Positions 5,830-5,867 of a stretch of DNA of 5,867 nt are shown in pieces. The position numbers were made by a program, and so were the translations under genes. Under the pieces are notes generated by a model that saw only the letters and a program-made list of their open reading frames with translations, searched no databases and had not been told where the DNA came from. Location of the stretch: assembly GCA_964437145.1 (NCBI GenBank), contig CAYTFW010000253.1, positions 1 through 5,867 of the forward strand. Reading direction: 5' to 3'. The DNA is from JAFAZJ01 sp964437145. GTDB taxonomy: Bacteria > Pseudomonadota > Alphaproteobacteria > Reyranellales > Reyranellaceae. Within the stretch, counting starts at the first letter, position 1. Each line of letters opens with the position of its first letter.

Positions 5830-5867
5830 ATGGAATTGATGAGGTATTGCAAGGCGCTAAGAAAAGG
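5830..5867 (+). CDS. Possible start of a further gene, cut by window edge
   Basis: An ATG at 5830 opens a frame reading MELMRYCKALRK that stays open to the end of the window. CAGGGG (5816-5821), 8 nt upstream, could serve as a ribosome site, although it overlaps the hairpin arm at 5818-5823. Twelve codons are too few to recognise any family, and the base use is more AT-rich than in the neighbouring genes. It may equally be plain intergenic sequence. Confidence 0.2.
   Translation, partial: MELMRYCKALRK

Overview
This is a GC-rich (by eye about two-thirds G+C) chromosomal segment with strong G/C preference at third codon positions. It most likely comes from an alphaproteobacterium of the Rhodospirillales/Hyphomicrobiales kind. 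That placement is an inference from base composition, protein flavour and the style of the intergenic repeats. No RNA gene, CRISPR array, insertion sequence, integrase or phage gene is visible.

Layout: positions 1-241 are non-coding, with a strong inverted repeat at the left edge (1-42), a common-looking intergenic repeat segment (about 51-80) and a GC-rich palindrome (115-132). Three plus-strand genes follow with 27- and 23-nt gaps and look like one operon: a COG2159-type amidohydrolase (242-1381), a D-2-hydroxyacid dehydrogenase (1409-2371) and a sodium:neurotransmitter-symporter (NSS) family transporter (2395-3741). A minus-strand FAD-dependent aromatic hydroxylase (4889-3753) converges on the transporter with only 11 nt between stop codons. 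A 133-nt divergent control region (4890-5022) separates the hydroxylase from a plus-strand HpcH/HpaI-family class II aldolase (5023-5790). The last 77 nt hold a GC-rich hairpin and possibly the first codons of another gene.

Together the genes look like part of a small-molecule catabolic locus: a flavin hydroxylase for an aromatic or N-heteroaromatic acid, a metal-dependent hydrolase/decarboxylase, a 2-oxo-acid aldolase, a 2-hydroxy/2-oxo-acid oxidoreductase and an uptake carrier. The order of steps and the substrate cannot be fixed from sequence. The most informative clue is the hydroxylase. It resembles 6-hydroxynicotinate 3-monooxygenase (NicC) along its whole length, including the Cys/His/Tyr active-site cluster, but differs at two other pocket histidines. 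A related but different substrate is therefore plausible. No ring-cleavage dioxygenase or regulator lies inside the window, so any complete pathway must extend beyond it. I see no clearly new type of biological system; the points of interest are the NicC-like enzyme in an unusual setting, altered ion-site residues in the transporter, and the intergenic repeats.
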